Origin: Lachnospiraceae bacterium
GTDB lineage: Bacteria > Bacillota > Clostridia > Lachnospirales > Lachnospiraceae
Length of the DNA: 64,000 nt
Direction of reading: 5' to 3'
Assembly (NCBI GenBank): GCA_017621815.1
Contig: JAGASK010000043.1
Location: 152,961-216,960 of the forward strand
Within the stretch, counting starts at the first letter, position 1. Each line of letters begins with the position of its first letter. Below, in pieces: positions 34,547-43,201 of this stretch. A program made the translations under genes and the position numbers. The notes beneath the pieces were generated by a model, which did not search any database, was not told the origin of the DNA, and saw only the letters and a program-made list of their open reading frames with translations.

Positions 34547-35977
34547 ATGAAATTTTCCATAAAGCTTGTGCTGTGGACCATGATTATTATGGCATTAACC
34601 CTTGGACTCAGCGGATTTTATTTTGTAAATTATGTATTTGAAACCTCTCTGGAAAGGGAAATTAACCAGGCTATGGATGAAAACAGCATCCTGCGGTTTG
34701 CATTTGAAACAGCGGCCTTAAATGTTCCCCTTAAATATGGGGTGCTTCAGGACGGAACGGTGGAGCAGATAGCTTCCAATCTGGAAACCGGAGGGCAGGA
34801 TGTAAGGCGTATGCTGCGGCTTTCGGATGAAGAGAAAAATGCTCTTTATATCAGTGACGGTTTTGATGCGGACAATGAACTGCTTGAACAGACAAAAGAA
34901 AATCAGAGAGCCTACAGGGTGATTAGGTCAGGAGAGCATTTTTATGTTCAGACGGCAAGCAATGTCAATGCCCTTGACAGGGTCCTTTATCTGGAAACCC
35001 TGAAGGATGTTTCCGAGGTTTTTTATGAGAGGGCCATGGGATATTCGGTTTACCGGAGAATGACAATTCTGATGCTGATTTTCGGTGTGATAATTATGAA
35101 TTTTATTGCCGCATGGCTGACAAAGCCAATCAGGCTTCTTACGAAAGCCACAAAGGAAATGGCAGCCGGAGATTACAGCTACAGGGCAAATAAGGTCAGC
35201 AATGATGAGCTTGGACAGCTGACCCTTGATTTTAACAGCATGGCGGAGGCGTTGGAAGAAAATATTGACAAGCTGGAGGATGAAATTCAGGCAAGGGAGG
35301 ATTTTGTGGGAGCTTTTGCCCATGAGCTGAAAACACCGCTTACTTCTATTATCGGTTATGCCGATATGCTTCGTTCCAGAAAGCTGGATGAGGAAAAAAG
35401 CTTTCTTTCCGCCAATTATATTTACACGGAAGGAAAAAGGCTGGAGGCCATGTCCCTGCGGCTTTTGGATATTATTGTAACCAAAAGGGGAGAAGCAAAG
35501 TTCCAGAAGGTTTCAACGGAAAGCCTGTTTGAATACATACGAAGTATGTTCATTCCCAATGAAGCCATGGAATTTGTGTATACTTATGACAAGGCCTTTG
35601 TCCGGGCGGATTCCGATTTGATTATAACAGTGCTGATTAATCTTCTTGACAATGCCTGTAAGGCATCTGAGCCGGGAAGTGTAATTGAGGTAAAGGGAAA
35701 TCAGGAAGAGTCAGGCTACCGTTTTACGGTACGGGATTATGGAATAGGAATTCCCATAGAAGAACAGGATAAGATAACCCAGGCCTTTTATATGGTGGAT
35801 AAGTCACGGTCCAGAAGCAGAAACGGGGCAGGGCTCGGACTTGCCCTTTGTGCGGAAATTCTTTCCCGGCATCACAGCAGGCTGGAAATAGACAGCGCAC
35901 CGGGAGAAGGAAGCAGTATCGGCTTTGTGCTCCGCAAAGAGGGAAAGGAGGAGGAAAATGAAAAAATCAATCATTAA
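34547..35977 (+). CDS. Sensor histidine kinase (system 2)
   Basis: 476 residues from ATG 34547 (GAGGG upstream). Membrane helix about 8-30, extracellular region about 32-165, second helix about 170-190, HAMP, HisKA with His259 in FAHELKTPLTSIIGY, HATPase with NLLDNACKAS, RDYGIGIP and GAGLGLAL. The end overlaps the next gene by 20 bases. Shares QAFYMVDKSRSR with the system 1 kinase (EAFYMVDKARSR). Confidence 0.95.
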   Translation: MKFSIKLVLWTMIIMALTLGLSGFYFVNYVFETSLEREINQAMDENSILRFAFETAALNVPLKYGVLQDGTVEQIASNLETGGQDVRRMLRLSDEEKNALYISDGFDADNELLEQTKENQRAYRVIRSGEHFYVQTASNVNALDRVLYLETLKDVSEVFYERAMGYSVYRRMTILMLIFGVIIMNFIAAWLTKPIRLLTKATKEMAAGDYSYRANKVSNDELGQLTLDFNSMAEALEENIDKLEDEIQAREDFVGAFAHELKTPLTSIIGYADMLRSRKLDEEKSFLSANYIYTEGKRLEAMSLRLLDIIVTKRGEAKFQKVSTESLFEYIRSMFIPNEAMEFVYTYDKAFVRADSDLIITVLINLLDNACKASEPGSVIEVKGNQEESGYRFTVRDYGIGIPIEEQDKITQAFYMVDKSRSRSRNGAGLGLALCAEILSRHHSRLEIDSAPGEGSSIGFVLRKEGKEEENEKINH

Positions 35978-36782
35978 CGCTGCCCTCCTTATTTTCGTGG
36001 TACTTGTAGTGGCATTGTCCATATGGGGACCGGAAGCATTGGCTGTTTATAAGGACAGGAGCGTATTGAACCGGATTCAGGTGCAGGAAGAGGAAGGGGA
36101 AGGCGAAGGGTACAGGTATCAGCTGAGCAGCAATGAAAAGCTGTATATTCTGTCACAGTGCCTGAACAGCCAGGTGATACCGGAAAGCGAACAGAGTGCC
36201 CTGACAAGGGATACAGGGGTAGATTATCAGGATTTGACGGGTACCTATGCGTTTGTGGTCAATAAAAAAGGTCCTTCCGGCAAGGAAATAACCGATGAAG
36301 AAATTTATACCGCCTGTAATCAGGGGCTTGATGCCTTAAAAGAGCTTGAAATTCTGCCTGAGGGCATCAGGGAAGTGAAAGCAGCCTCCTATGATGCCAC
36401 CATGTATTCAGCTATTGATGTGCCGGAACCGCGGAACAATGTGGCTGTCTGGAAGATAAGCCTTTCCAACAGTCATCAGAATGCCAACAAAGAAAACAGG
36501 CTGTTGGATGCATACATAGATGCGGATAACGGAAAGATATATGAATTTTATGTAAGAACCCAGCTGAAGTGGGAGGATATTGATACCGATGCCATGATAG
36601 AAAAATGGGCAGCGTATATGGAACTCAGCCGGCCGGAGGAATACATAACGGATAACCCTCTTTTGGAGACCACACCGTATTATAAGAAATATGCTTTTTC
36701 CGGTATGGGAGACGAGAGAACCATTGTAACCATTGGTTTTTATGAAGGAATCAATGAGCTTTTTCTGAAAATTTCAAAATGA
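35958..36782 (+). CDS. Membrane-anchored protein of system 2, function unknown
   Basis: 274 residues. ATG 35958 has a strong AGGAGGAGG. One N-terminal membrane segment (about 5-27, ALLIFVVLVVALSIW), no lipobox, then an outside domain of about 240 residues with Tyr- and Glu-rich strands (YRYQLSSNEKLYIL, AVWKISLSNSHQ). Not recognised; its layout (single TM plus outside domain, cotranscribed with a kinase) is like YycI/YycH-type kinase modulators, without clear sequence similarity. The stop codon lies in the first of four TGATGCAA-type repeats. Confidence 0.65.
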   Translation: MKKSIINAALLIFVVLVVALSIWGPEALAVYKDRSVLNRIQVQEEEGEGEGYRYQLSSNEKLYILSQCLNSQVIPESEQSALTRDTGVDYQDLTGTYAFVVNKKGPSGKEITDEEIYTACNQGLDALKELEILPEGIREVKAASYDATMYSAIDVPEPRNNVAVWKISLSNSHQNANKENRLLDAYIDADNGKIYEFYVRTQLKWEDIDTDAMIEKWAAYMELSRPEEYITDNPLLETTPYYKKYAFSGMGDERTIVTIGFYEGINELFLKISK

Positions 36783-36834
36783 TGCAAAAATGATGCAACT
36801 TTGATGAAGATTTGATGCAACCTGCCTGTATGCT
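36780..36834 (+). promoter_or_regulatory. Four 11-bp-spaced direct repeats and promoter before the amidase-deacetylase gene
   Basis: TGATGCAA at 36780, 36791 and 36813, with TGATGAAG at 36802: exact 11-base steps, all on one face of the helix. A -10 TATGCT (36829-36834) follows 8 bases after the last repeat, and no -35 consensus exists. This is the layout of an OmpR-family activator site. Confidence 0.65.
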
Positions 36835-36883
36835 GAAGATACGGAAAAGCTATCAGCATACAGGGAAGGAGCATCATTTTTTT

Positions 36884-38323
36884 ATGTACAAAAGAGCAGG
36901 CAAAGGAAAGAAACCCGGAAGGAGCTTTCAGGAAGAAAAAAGTAAAAAGGCGAAATGGAAATTGACAGCAGGACTTTGGCTGCTCATAAGTATATGTACA
37001 GTGTCCGGTTTGATGGTAAAAAGTGTGCTTGCAGCGCCGGAAGACCCCGAAGTGGAGAAAGCGGCAGAAGCTATGCTGCGGCAGCAGGAGCAGCAAAGCA
37101 GTAAGCAGGAGCCTGAAATTCAGGAGCAGGAAGAAAAAGAAGAGCCGGAAAATAAGGAACCTTTGATTATCATAGACCCCGGCCACGGCGGACTGGATGA
37201 CGGTTGTGTCAGTGCCGGAGTCAGTGAAAAGGATATTAATCTGGAAATAGCAAAGCTGGTGTCGGCACAGCTTGAGGAAAAGGGATATCGAGTTGAGCTT
37301 TCGAGAGATACAGATACTTATATTGCCAAAGAGGACAGGGTGGAAAATGCCAATTTAAACAATGCAGCTGTTTATATCAGCATTCATCAGAATTCCTGCG
37401 AAGATAAGGACATTTCCGGTATTGAAACCTGGTATGACGGAGCGGATACTTCAAGGGACAGCAAAAGGCTGGCACAGCTGATTCATCAGCAAACCATTCA
37501 AAGCACAGGCGCTTCGGAAAGAGAAATGGTGGGAGAATCGGATTTATATGTTACCGGCAAAACGAAAATGCCCTCCTGCCTGATAGAAACAGGATTCCTG
37601 TCCAACGGGGAGGAAAGAGGCAGGCTTGTTACGGAAGAATACAGACAAAAGATTGCAGACGGAATCGTTTCTGGAATAGAGCTTTATTTTAAGCCAAGGA
37701 CCATGTATCTGACCTTTGATGACGGACCTTCCGCCCAAAATACGGATTTGATACTGGATACTTTAAAGCAGCGGAATATTAAGGCAACCTTCTTTGTTAT
37801 CGGAGAGTATGTCCGTAAATATCCGGAAACAGCGAAAAGAATTGTGCAGGAAGGACATACCATAGGAATCCATTGTGACGTACATGATTATGATATACTT
37901 TATGACAGTGTGGACAGTTATATAGAAGATTTTGAAAAAGCTTATAAAACTGTATATGAAGTGACAGGTGTGGAGGCTAAGCTGTTTCGTTTTCCGGGCG
38001 GAAGCGTAAATGCCTATAATAAGAAGGTATGTCAGGAAATTGTGGAGGAAATGGAAAAAAGAGGATTTATTTATTTTGACTGGAATGCCAGTCTGGAGGA
38101 TGCGGCAGGCAGTAAAAAAGAGCCGGATGAATTGATACAATGCGCAAAAGAAACCACCTTGGGAAGAAAAAAGGTGGTTCTTCTGGCGCATGACAGGGTG
38201 GAGGGGACGGCACTTTGTCTGAATGATTTGATTGATGCTCTTCCGGAGTATGAAATGAAGCCCCTTACTCCTTATATAGAGCCGGTACAGTTCAGGCGTT
38301 TTTGGGAAAAGGAGGAAAAGTAA
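36884..38323 (+). CDS. Fusion of N-acetylmuramoyl-L-alanine amidase and polysaccharide deacetylase
   Basis: 479 residues from ATG 36884 (GGAAGGAG 12 bases upstream; an upstream TTG/ATG at 36812/36815 is possible). Membrane/signal segment about 27-49, charged Glu/Gln-rich stalk about 55-92, then Amidase_3 (about 93-270): DPGHGG, the zinc-ligand Glu in SEKDIN, SIHQN and catalytic Glu in LIETGFLSN. Residues about 273-465 are a NodB deacetylase: YLTFDDGPS, GIHCDVHDY (His-x4-His with the Asp as metal site), RFPGGS, DWNASLED and LLAHD. So one surface protein could cut peptide stems from wall glycan and deacetylate amino sugars. Probably regulated by system 2. Confidence 0.92.
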   Translation: MYKRAGKGKKPGRSFQEEKSKKAKWKLTAGLWLLISICTVSGLMVKSVLAAPEDPEVEKAAEAMLRQQEQQSSKQEPEIQEQEEKEEPENKEPLIIIDPGHGGLDDGCVSAGVSEKDINLEIAKLVSAQLEEKGYRVELSRDTDTYIAKEDRVENANLNNAAVYISIHQNSCEDKDISGIETWYDGADTSRDSKRLAQLIHQQTIQSTGASEREMVGESDLYVTGKTKMPSCLIETGFLSNGEERGRLVTEEYRQKIADGIVSGIELYFKPRTMYLTFDDGPSAQNTDLILDTLKQRNIKATFFVIGEYVRKYPETAKRIVQEGHTIGIHCDVHDYDILYDSVDSYIEDFEKAYKTVYEVTGVEAKLFRFPGGSVNAYNKKVCQEIVEEMEKRGFIYFDWNASLEDAAGSKKEPDELIQCAKETTLGRKKVVLLAHDRVEGTALCLNDLIDALPEYEMKPLTPYIEPVQFRRFWEKEEK

Positions 38324-38452
38324 AATCAGGAAATTCTTATTATGGTAATATGTAAAAAAGTATGTTATGATTATTTGAAACAGAACAGCGGTGTCGGCGT
38401 TCGCAAGGCGTGAGGCCCTTTTTAGCTGACAGTACAAAAGATGGAGGCTTGT

Positions 38453-38851
38453 ATGAAAAAGTTTTTTAAGGAATTTAAAGAATTTGCACTGCGGGGCAAT
38501 GTCATGGATATGGCAATAGGTATTATTATAGGCGGGGCTTTTTCAGGAATCGTAACATCACTTACGGATAATTTTATTAACCCTGTTTTAAATGTCGTAA
38601 CGGGACAGGCAGTTTACACAAAGACGGATGTTCTCGGATTTGCGGCTGCCTTTGTATCTTCTGTTATTAATTTTATTATCATGGCATTTATTTTGTTCTG
38701 CCTGATTAAGGGAGTTAATAAAGTGATGAGCATAGGCAAAAAGAAGGAGGAGCCTGCAGCCCCCACTACGAAAGTGTGCCCCTACTGTAAGAGTGAAATA
38801 CCTTTGGAGGCAACACGCTGTGCCCACTGTACATCGGAATTACCGGAATAG
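38453..38851 (+). CDS. mscL: Large-conductance mechanosensitive channel with C-terminal zinc ribbon
   Basis: 132 residues from ATG 38453 (GGAGG). Residues 1-100 are MscL: FKEFALRGNVMDMAIGIIIGGAF (first helix, start of the pore) and the second membrane helix VINFIIMAFILFCLIKGVNK; the outside loop between them is short. Releases solutes on osmotic downshock. After a KKKEEPAAP linker, residues about 108-130 form a zinc ribbon, CPYCKSEIPLEATRCAHC, in place of the usual C-terminal helix bundle. Confidence 0.93.
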   Translation: MKKFFKEFKEFALRGNVMDMAIGIIIGGAFSGIVTSLTDNFINPVLNVVTGQAVYTKTDVLGFAAAFVSSVINFIIMAFILFCLIKGVNKVMSIGKKKEEPAAPTTKVCPYCKSEIPLEATRCAHCTSELPE

Positions 38852-38887
38852 GTAAAGTACTGGATGAGTTTTGGGCGGGGGTACAGT

Positions 38888-39904
38888 ATGAAGGATACGA
38901 TTAAATCAGCAGCGGTCCGTTTGGGAGCAGTTCTTATACTTTTCCTGTTTCTTGTATCGGGAATGAAGATGCAGGCAAATGCAGGTTTTGGAGATTTTAA
39001 TGATTATGACAGCGGCAGTGACTGGGACAGCGGCTGGGACAGTGATTATGACAGCGATTGGGATTATGACTGGGACGATGACGATGATTACGACTGGAGC
39101 AGCAGCGGAAGCGGCAGCTACAGAAGCAGCAATGCGAGCAGAGAAGAGAGAATTTTCTCCATGCTGCTTATGGTAATAATAGTTATTTTTATTTTTTACA
39201 GGTCTCAAAAAAGAGCTTCCCGGGGCAGCAGCCGCAGGACGCAGCCCGGACAGGCAAGAACGGCACCTGCACGGACGCAGCAGAAGGTGCTGCCTGACAG
39301 AACAACGGAAATCAGCAGGGTTATCAGGGAAAGAGACCCGCTCTTTACAGCACCGGACTTCATTTCCTTTGCCAAGCAGGTTTATGTGGATATTCAGGAT
39401 GCCTGGTCCAAGAGGGATCTTGAGCCGGTAAGGGCAGTACTGCATCAGAACCTGTACCAGCAGACGGAAAGACAGATACAGAAAAAGATTGCCGACGGTA
39501 TTGTAAACCATCTGGAAAGAATCAGCGTAAATACTGCTTATCTGACATCTTACAGAAGAGATGCGCAGTATGAGTATCTGACGATTTATCTGGCTGCAAA
39601 CATGATTGATTATCAGGTTAAGGAAGCTACGGGAGAGGTGATTCTGGGTAATAAGACCACCAGATGGAATATGTATTACAAGATGACCTTTATGCGGTCA
39701 AATGATTCAAAGACAAGAAGTTCCAAGGAGAAGGACAAGGGCTTTGTATGTCCTAACTGCGGAGCGCCGCTTACGGGAACCTCTTTCGGCAAGTGTGAAT
39801 ATTGTGACAGCATAGTTACCACAGGAATTTATGACTGGGTATTATCGGATTTCGGCGTAGTGAAAAATGATACAAGGGATGATGGAATTGTCATAGATTC
39901 CTAA
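38888..39904 (+). CDS. TIM44-like domain protein with low-complexity Asp/Ser/Trp segment and zinc ribbon
   Basis: 338 residues from ATG 38888 (GGGCGGGGG). Signal-like hydrophobic segment about 12-30 ending in ANA, then residues 32-75 are a striking repeat of D-S-x-W-D units, a membrane helix about 92-108, a basic Arg/Gln region, and a TIM44-like domain (about 150-275, with AWSKRDLEPVRAVL and YEYLTIYLAANMIDYQV). A zinc ribbon follows (CPNCGAPL and CEYCDS). Bacterial TIM44-like proteins are membrane-associated and uncharacterised. Starts 36 bases after mscL. Confidence 0.8.
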   Translation: MKDTIKSAAVRLGAVLILFLFLVSGMKMQANAGFGDFNDYDSGSDWDSGWDSDYDSDWDYDWDDDDDYDWSSSGSGSYRSSNASREERIFSMLLMVIIVIFIFYRSQKRASRGSSRRTQPGQARTAPARTQQKVLPDRTTEISRVIRERDPLFTAPDFISFAKQVYVDIQDAWSKRDLEPVRAVLHQNLYQQTERQIQKKIADGIVNHLERISVNTAYLTSYRRDAQYEYLTIYLAANMIDYQVKEATGEVILGNKTTRWNMYYKMTFMRSNDSKTRSSKEKDKGFVCPNCGAPLTGTSFGKCEYCDSIVTTGIYDWVLSDFGVVKNDTRDDGIVIDS

Positions 39905-39928
39905 CACAATTATTAAGGGGAATCAGTC

Positions 39929-41851
39929 ATGCAGAATATTTTCAGGAAAAATACGTTTATTATTATGACAACTGCCATTTTTTCAATTTTGATAATTAAT
40001 TTTGTGCTGACCTTTTATTTACTTCAGAATCAGCAGCGGGAGGCATTTGATTATAAAATAGACCAGGTTATTCATACCCTTGAAAATAATCAGACAGAGC
40101 TGGCGTCCATAAAAACCAATCTGGATGAAGATTATCTTACAAGAGCAAGGGCGGCAGCCTATGTACTTGAGCGGAACCAGGAGGTTCTTAAGAGTGTGTC
40201 TGAGTTAAGGAATCTGGCAGAGCTTTTGGATGTTGACGAACTTCACGTAATAGACGGAGACGGAATTTTAATTTACTCTTCCGTGCCGAAATATATCGGA
40301 ATGGATTTTCATGATGGGGAGCAGACCAGAGGATTTTTGCCTATTTTGGAAAGTGATGATGAGGACGCTTATGTAATTCAGGAATCCCAGCCCAATACCG
40401 CAGAAGGTAAGATTATGAAGTATGTGGGGGTTGCCAGAAAAGGAGAAAAGGGAATTGTACAGGTAGGTCTTGAGCCTGTACGCCAGATGGAAGCCCAGGC
40501 GAGAAATACTTATGATTATATTTTCTCCAGATTCCCCACGGATGCCGGTGAAATGTTTTTTGCCATTGACAGCAAAACCAATCAGGTTCTCGGAAATTCA
40601 GAAGGGGCTTCTGCTGATGAGCTGGAGCAGTATTATCAGGCAGACAGGCTTTCCGAATGTGAAAACGGTAAATTCACGGAAATGGAAGATGGAAAACTCT
40701 ATTATGTGGTTACAAGAAAATACGGAGATGTTTTGATAGGAGCATCCGTTCCGGGAGGGGTTCTGTATGGGAAAATCTGGAAGAATGTTGCAGCTACCTT
40801 CGTTTACCTGTTTTTTATTGAAATTATTATTCTTATACTGCTGAATTATCTTGTAAGACGAAAGGTAATTGACGGTATACATAGTATTTTAAAGGCCTTG
40901 TCGGGGATTTCAAACGGAAACCTGGATACGGAAGTGGCAGTGGGAGGAAATCCGGAGTTTGAAGAGCTGAGCCATGGAATAAACGTTATGGTAAAAAGCA
41001 TAGTGAATACTTCTGACCGGATATCAAAAATAATTGAAATGAGCGAGGTGCCGCTTGCAGCCTTTGAATATCAGAGCGATATGAAGCACGTGTTTGTTAC
41101 TTCAGGATTTAGGGATATGATTAATCTTCCGGCAGAAGAAGTCAGCCGGCTTTGCGGAAAGCCCGATTTGTTTTTACAAAAAATACAGGAAATCATGAGG
41201 CATCCTGTAAACGGAGAGACAGATGTTTTCAGTATTCATGATCAGAAATATATATGTATTCATCTTTCTGCAGAGGAAACGGGTTATCTTGGTGTTATAA
41301 CGGATGCAACTAAGGATGTGCTTGAAAAACAACGGATGCAGTATGAAAACAGTCATGATCAGCTGACCGGTTTGTTTAAATACCGCTGTTTTAAGGAGCA
41401 GATGCAGAATATTCTGGAGAAGGACAGAAATGGGAAGATTTGCGCCTGTGTTATGCTGGATTTAGACTTATTTAAGGAAATTAATGACACCTATGGACAT
41501 GATGTGGGAGATAAATATCTGATAAGCTTTGCGGAAATGATGAAGGAATTGCCGGAGGAGCATTGTGTTCCTGCAAGGCGTTCAGGGGATGAATTCTGCA
41601 TTTTCGTATATGATTGCAGGGATAAAGAGGAAGCCCGTCAAATTCTGGAATCCTTCTGGATGATGCTTAAGGAGAGAAAGGTGGAGCTTACGGAGAATCA
41701 TGTGCGTACCATAAGCGTTTCCGGAGGCGTTGCATGGATAGACGGAGAAGAAACGACAGATATTAACAGCCTGCTGAAGCAGGCAGATGCGTCTTTATAT
41801 AAAGCCAAGCAGAATGCTCCGGGTTATTACGTTGAGGATGTTTCCGGTTAA
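39929..41851 (+). CDS. Membrane GGDEF protein with extracellular sensor domain
   Basis: 640 residues from ATG 39929 (AAGGGG). Membrane helices at about 10-30 and 285-307 enclose an outside region of Cache type (about 35-280). Then a HAMP region, a PAS-like segment (about 370-465) and a GGDEF domain (about 475-635): DLDLFKEINDTYGHDVGD and the active loop RSGDEF (residues 551-556), where the first Gly is Ser. SGDEF loops are found in some active cyclases, so cyclic di-GMP synthesis is possible. The ligand is unknown. Confidence 0.9.
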   Translation: MQNIFRKNTFIIMTTAIFSILIINFVLTFYLLQNQQREAFDYKIDQVIHTLENNQTELASIKTNLDEDYLTRARAAAYVLERNQEVLKSVSELRNLAELLDVDELHVIDGDGILIYSSVPKYIGMDFHDGEQTRGFLPILESDDEDAYVIQESQPNTAEGKIMKYVGVARKGEKGIVQVGLEPVRQMEAQARNTYDYIFSRFPTDAGEMFFAIDSKTNQVLGNSEGASADELEQYYQADRLSECENGKFTEMEDGKLYYVVTRKYGDVLIGASVPGGVLYGKIWKNVAATFVYLFFIEIIILILLNYLVRRKVIDGIHSILKALSGISNGNLDTEVAVGGNPEFEELSHGINVMVKSIVNTSDRISKIIEMSEVPLAAFEYQSDMKHVFVTSGFRDMINLPAEEVSRLCGKPDLFLQKIQEIMRHPVNGETDVFSIHDQKYICIHLSAEETGYLGVITDATKDVLEKQRMQYENSHDQLTGLFKYRCFKEQMQNILEKDRNGKICACVMLDLDLFKEINDTYGHDVGDKYLISFAEMMKELPEEHCVPARRSGDEFCIFVYDCRDKEEARQILESFWMMLKERKVELTENHVRTISVSGGVAWIDGEETTDINSLLKQADASLYKAKQNAPGYYVEDVSG

Positions 41852-41890
41852 CTGCAGGGAAACCGGAGAAAAAATCATATGTGAAATGTT

Positions 41891-41930
41891 AAAGTCAGGA
41901 ATTCCGTAAAGGGAGCCTGACTTTTCTTGT
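41891..41930 (+). terminator. Intrinsic terminator after the GGDEF gene
   Basis: AAAGTCAGG (41891-41899)/CCTGACTTT (41916-41924), 16-base loop, then TCTTG. Perfect 9-bp stem. Confidence 0.8.
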
Positions 41931-41985
41931 GTCAATAGATATTTTTCAGAAAGCACTTTCTGCTGCCCGGTAATGGGAAGGGTAT

Positions 41986-42050
41986 CTTATCCTTTCTGAA
42001 TGCAACTTATCCTTCTGCGGATTACAGGAAGAACGGCCCTGTGCTATGCT
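41986..42050 (+). promoter_or_regulatory. Direct repeats and extended -10 promoter before the hydrolase-LytTR-DUF3021 set
   Basis: CTTATCCTT at 41986-41994 and again at 42006-42014, 20 bases apart, followed by an extended -10 TGCTATGCT (TATGCT 42045-42050) without a good -35. Paired direct repeats two turns apart, upstream of -35, fit activation by a LytTR regulator such as the one encoded at 43202. Confidence 0.45.
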
Positions 42051-42082
42051 GATGTAATAAGAAAATCAGGGAGGAATTTATA

Positions 42083-43186
42083 ATGAATAAGAAAGCAGCA
42101 GAAGCTATACCAAGCAGAAAAAAGATTTTTGTCAAATGTCTCAAAATACTGGTAATTCTGATATTGCTGGCAGCCTTGTTCCGGCTTATTTTATTTCCGC
42201 CGTATAAGCAGCCGGCGGTTACCGGTGATTATACGGTGATGACAAAGGAGTTTACCTGGGTGGATGTCAGCAGGACGGAAACCTTTACGGATACAGGAGA
42301 AAAACGTGCGCTTACGGTGAAATTCTGGTATCCTGAGGAAGAAGGAAAATATCCTCTTGTTGTATTTTCCCATGGGGCATTCGGAGTAATCGACAGCAAT
42401 TATTCCACCTGCATGGAGCTTGCAGCTAACGGATATGTGGTGGCAAGTATTGCGCATCCTTATCATGCCATGTATGTTAAGGATGTGAACGGAAAAGTGA
42501 CCTTTGCGGACATGGATTTTGTAAAAAGTGTGTATGCGGGAAGCGGCTCTTATTCTCCGGAGGAGGAGCGAAAAGCATATGAAAACAGCATTGAGTGGAT
42601 GACATTGCGTACAGCGGACGAGAATTTTGTTCTGGATACAGTTTTAAGCCTGGCGGGAGAGGGGAAAGAAGCTCCTTTTTCACAGATAGATGCGGAAAAA
42701 ATCGGACTTTTCGGTCATTCCATGGGCGGAGCTTCATCGGTACAGCTCGGAAGGGAAAGAAATGATATCAGCGCAGTGGTGGATTTGGAAGGCACTATGC
42801 TGGGTGAGTATGTGGGATTTGAAAACGGAATGGAAATCTATAATGAGGAGCCTTATCCTGTGCCTCTGCTGGATGTGAATTCCAGGAGAGTTTATGACAC
42901 TATAGGAGAAATGAAAGAAGAACTGGCGGATAGAATTCCTGACTGGCAATATGTGAACTTTTATGTGGGAGAGAATGCAGCGGATTACCATGCGGTTATT
43001 TTTAATGATGCGGGACATCTTAATTTTACGGATCTGCCGCTGGTTTCTCCTGTTCTGGCTAAGATGCTGGGGGTAGGAAAGGTGGATGCCGGGGAATGTA
43101 TTGAAAATGTGAATGAGGTGGTTTTGACCTTTTTTGATTATTATTTAAAAGGAAAAGGAAATCTGGATTTAAAAGAAGAATATTAG
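42083..43186 (+). CDS. Membrane-anchored alpha/beta hydrolase (PAF-acetylhydrolase-like)
   Basis: 367 residues; ATG 42083 with GGGAGG. N-terminal basic stretch and one membrane helix (about 18-38, ILVILILLAALFRLILF), then an alpha/beta hydrolase fold: oxyanion region VVFSHGAFG, nucleophile elbow GHSMGG (Ser213), and a probable catalytic His in AGHLNF. The long insertion with YAGSGSYSPEEE is typical of platelet-activating-factor acetylhydrolase II-like lipases. Substrate unknown. First gene of a set with LytTR and DUF3021 genes. Confidence 0.8.
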   Translation: MNKKAAEAIPSRKKIFVKCLKILVILILLAALFRLILFPPYKQPAVTGDYTVMTKEFTWVDVSRTETFTDTGEKRALTVKFWYPEEEGKYPLVVFSHGAFGVIDSNYSTCMELAANGYVVASIAHPYHAMYVKDVNGKVTFADMDFVKSVYAGSGSYSPEEERKAYENSIEWMTLRTADENFVLDTVLSLAGEGKEAPFSQIDAEKIGLFGHSMGGASSVQLGRERNDISAVVDLEGTMLGEYVGFENGMEIYNEEPYPVPLLDVNSRRVYDTIGEMKEELADRIPDWQYVNFYVGENAADYHAVIFNDAGHLNFTDLPLVSPVLAKMLGVGKVDAGECIENVNEVVLTFFDYYLKGKGNLDLKEEY

Positions 43187-43201
43187 AGAGGAACGGGCTT
43201 A

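Noticed and set aside
36780-36820. Short regular repeats as a mini CRISPR array
   Set aside because: Units are 8 bases with 3-base gaps; CRISPR needs repeats of about 24-37 bases and unique spacers. No cas genes in the window. The phasing fits regulator binding.
38906-39511. Long open frame on the minus strand opposite the TIM44-like gene
   Set aside because: Arises from the Asp/Ser-rich codon pattern on the + strand; no SD, low-complexity Ala/Val product, and the + strand gene has clear domains.
41582-41596. SGDEF loop as proof of an inactive cyclase
   Set aside because: SGDEF variants can be active, so inactivity cannot be concluded from sequence.
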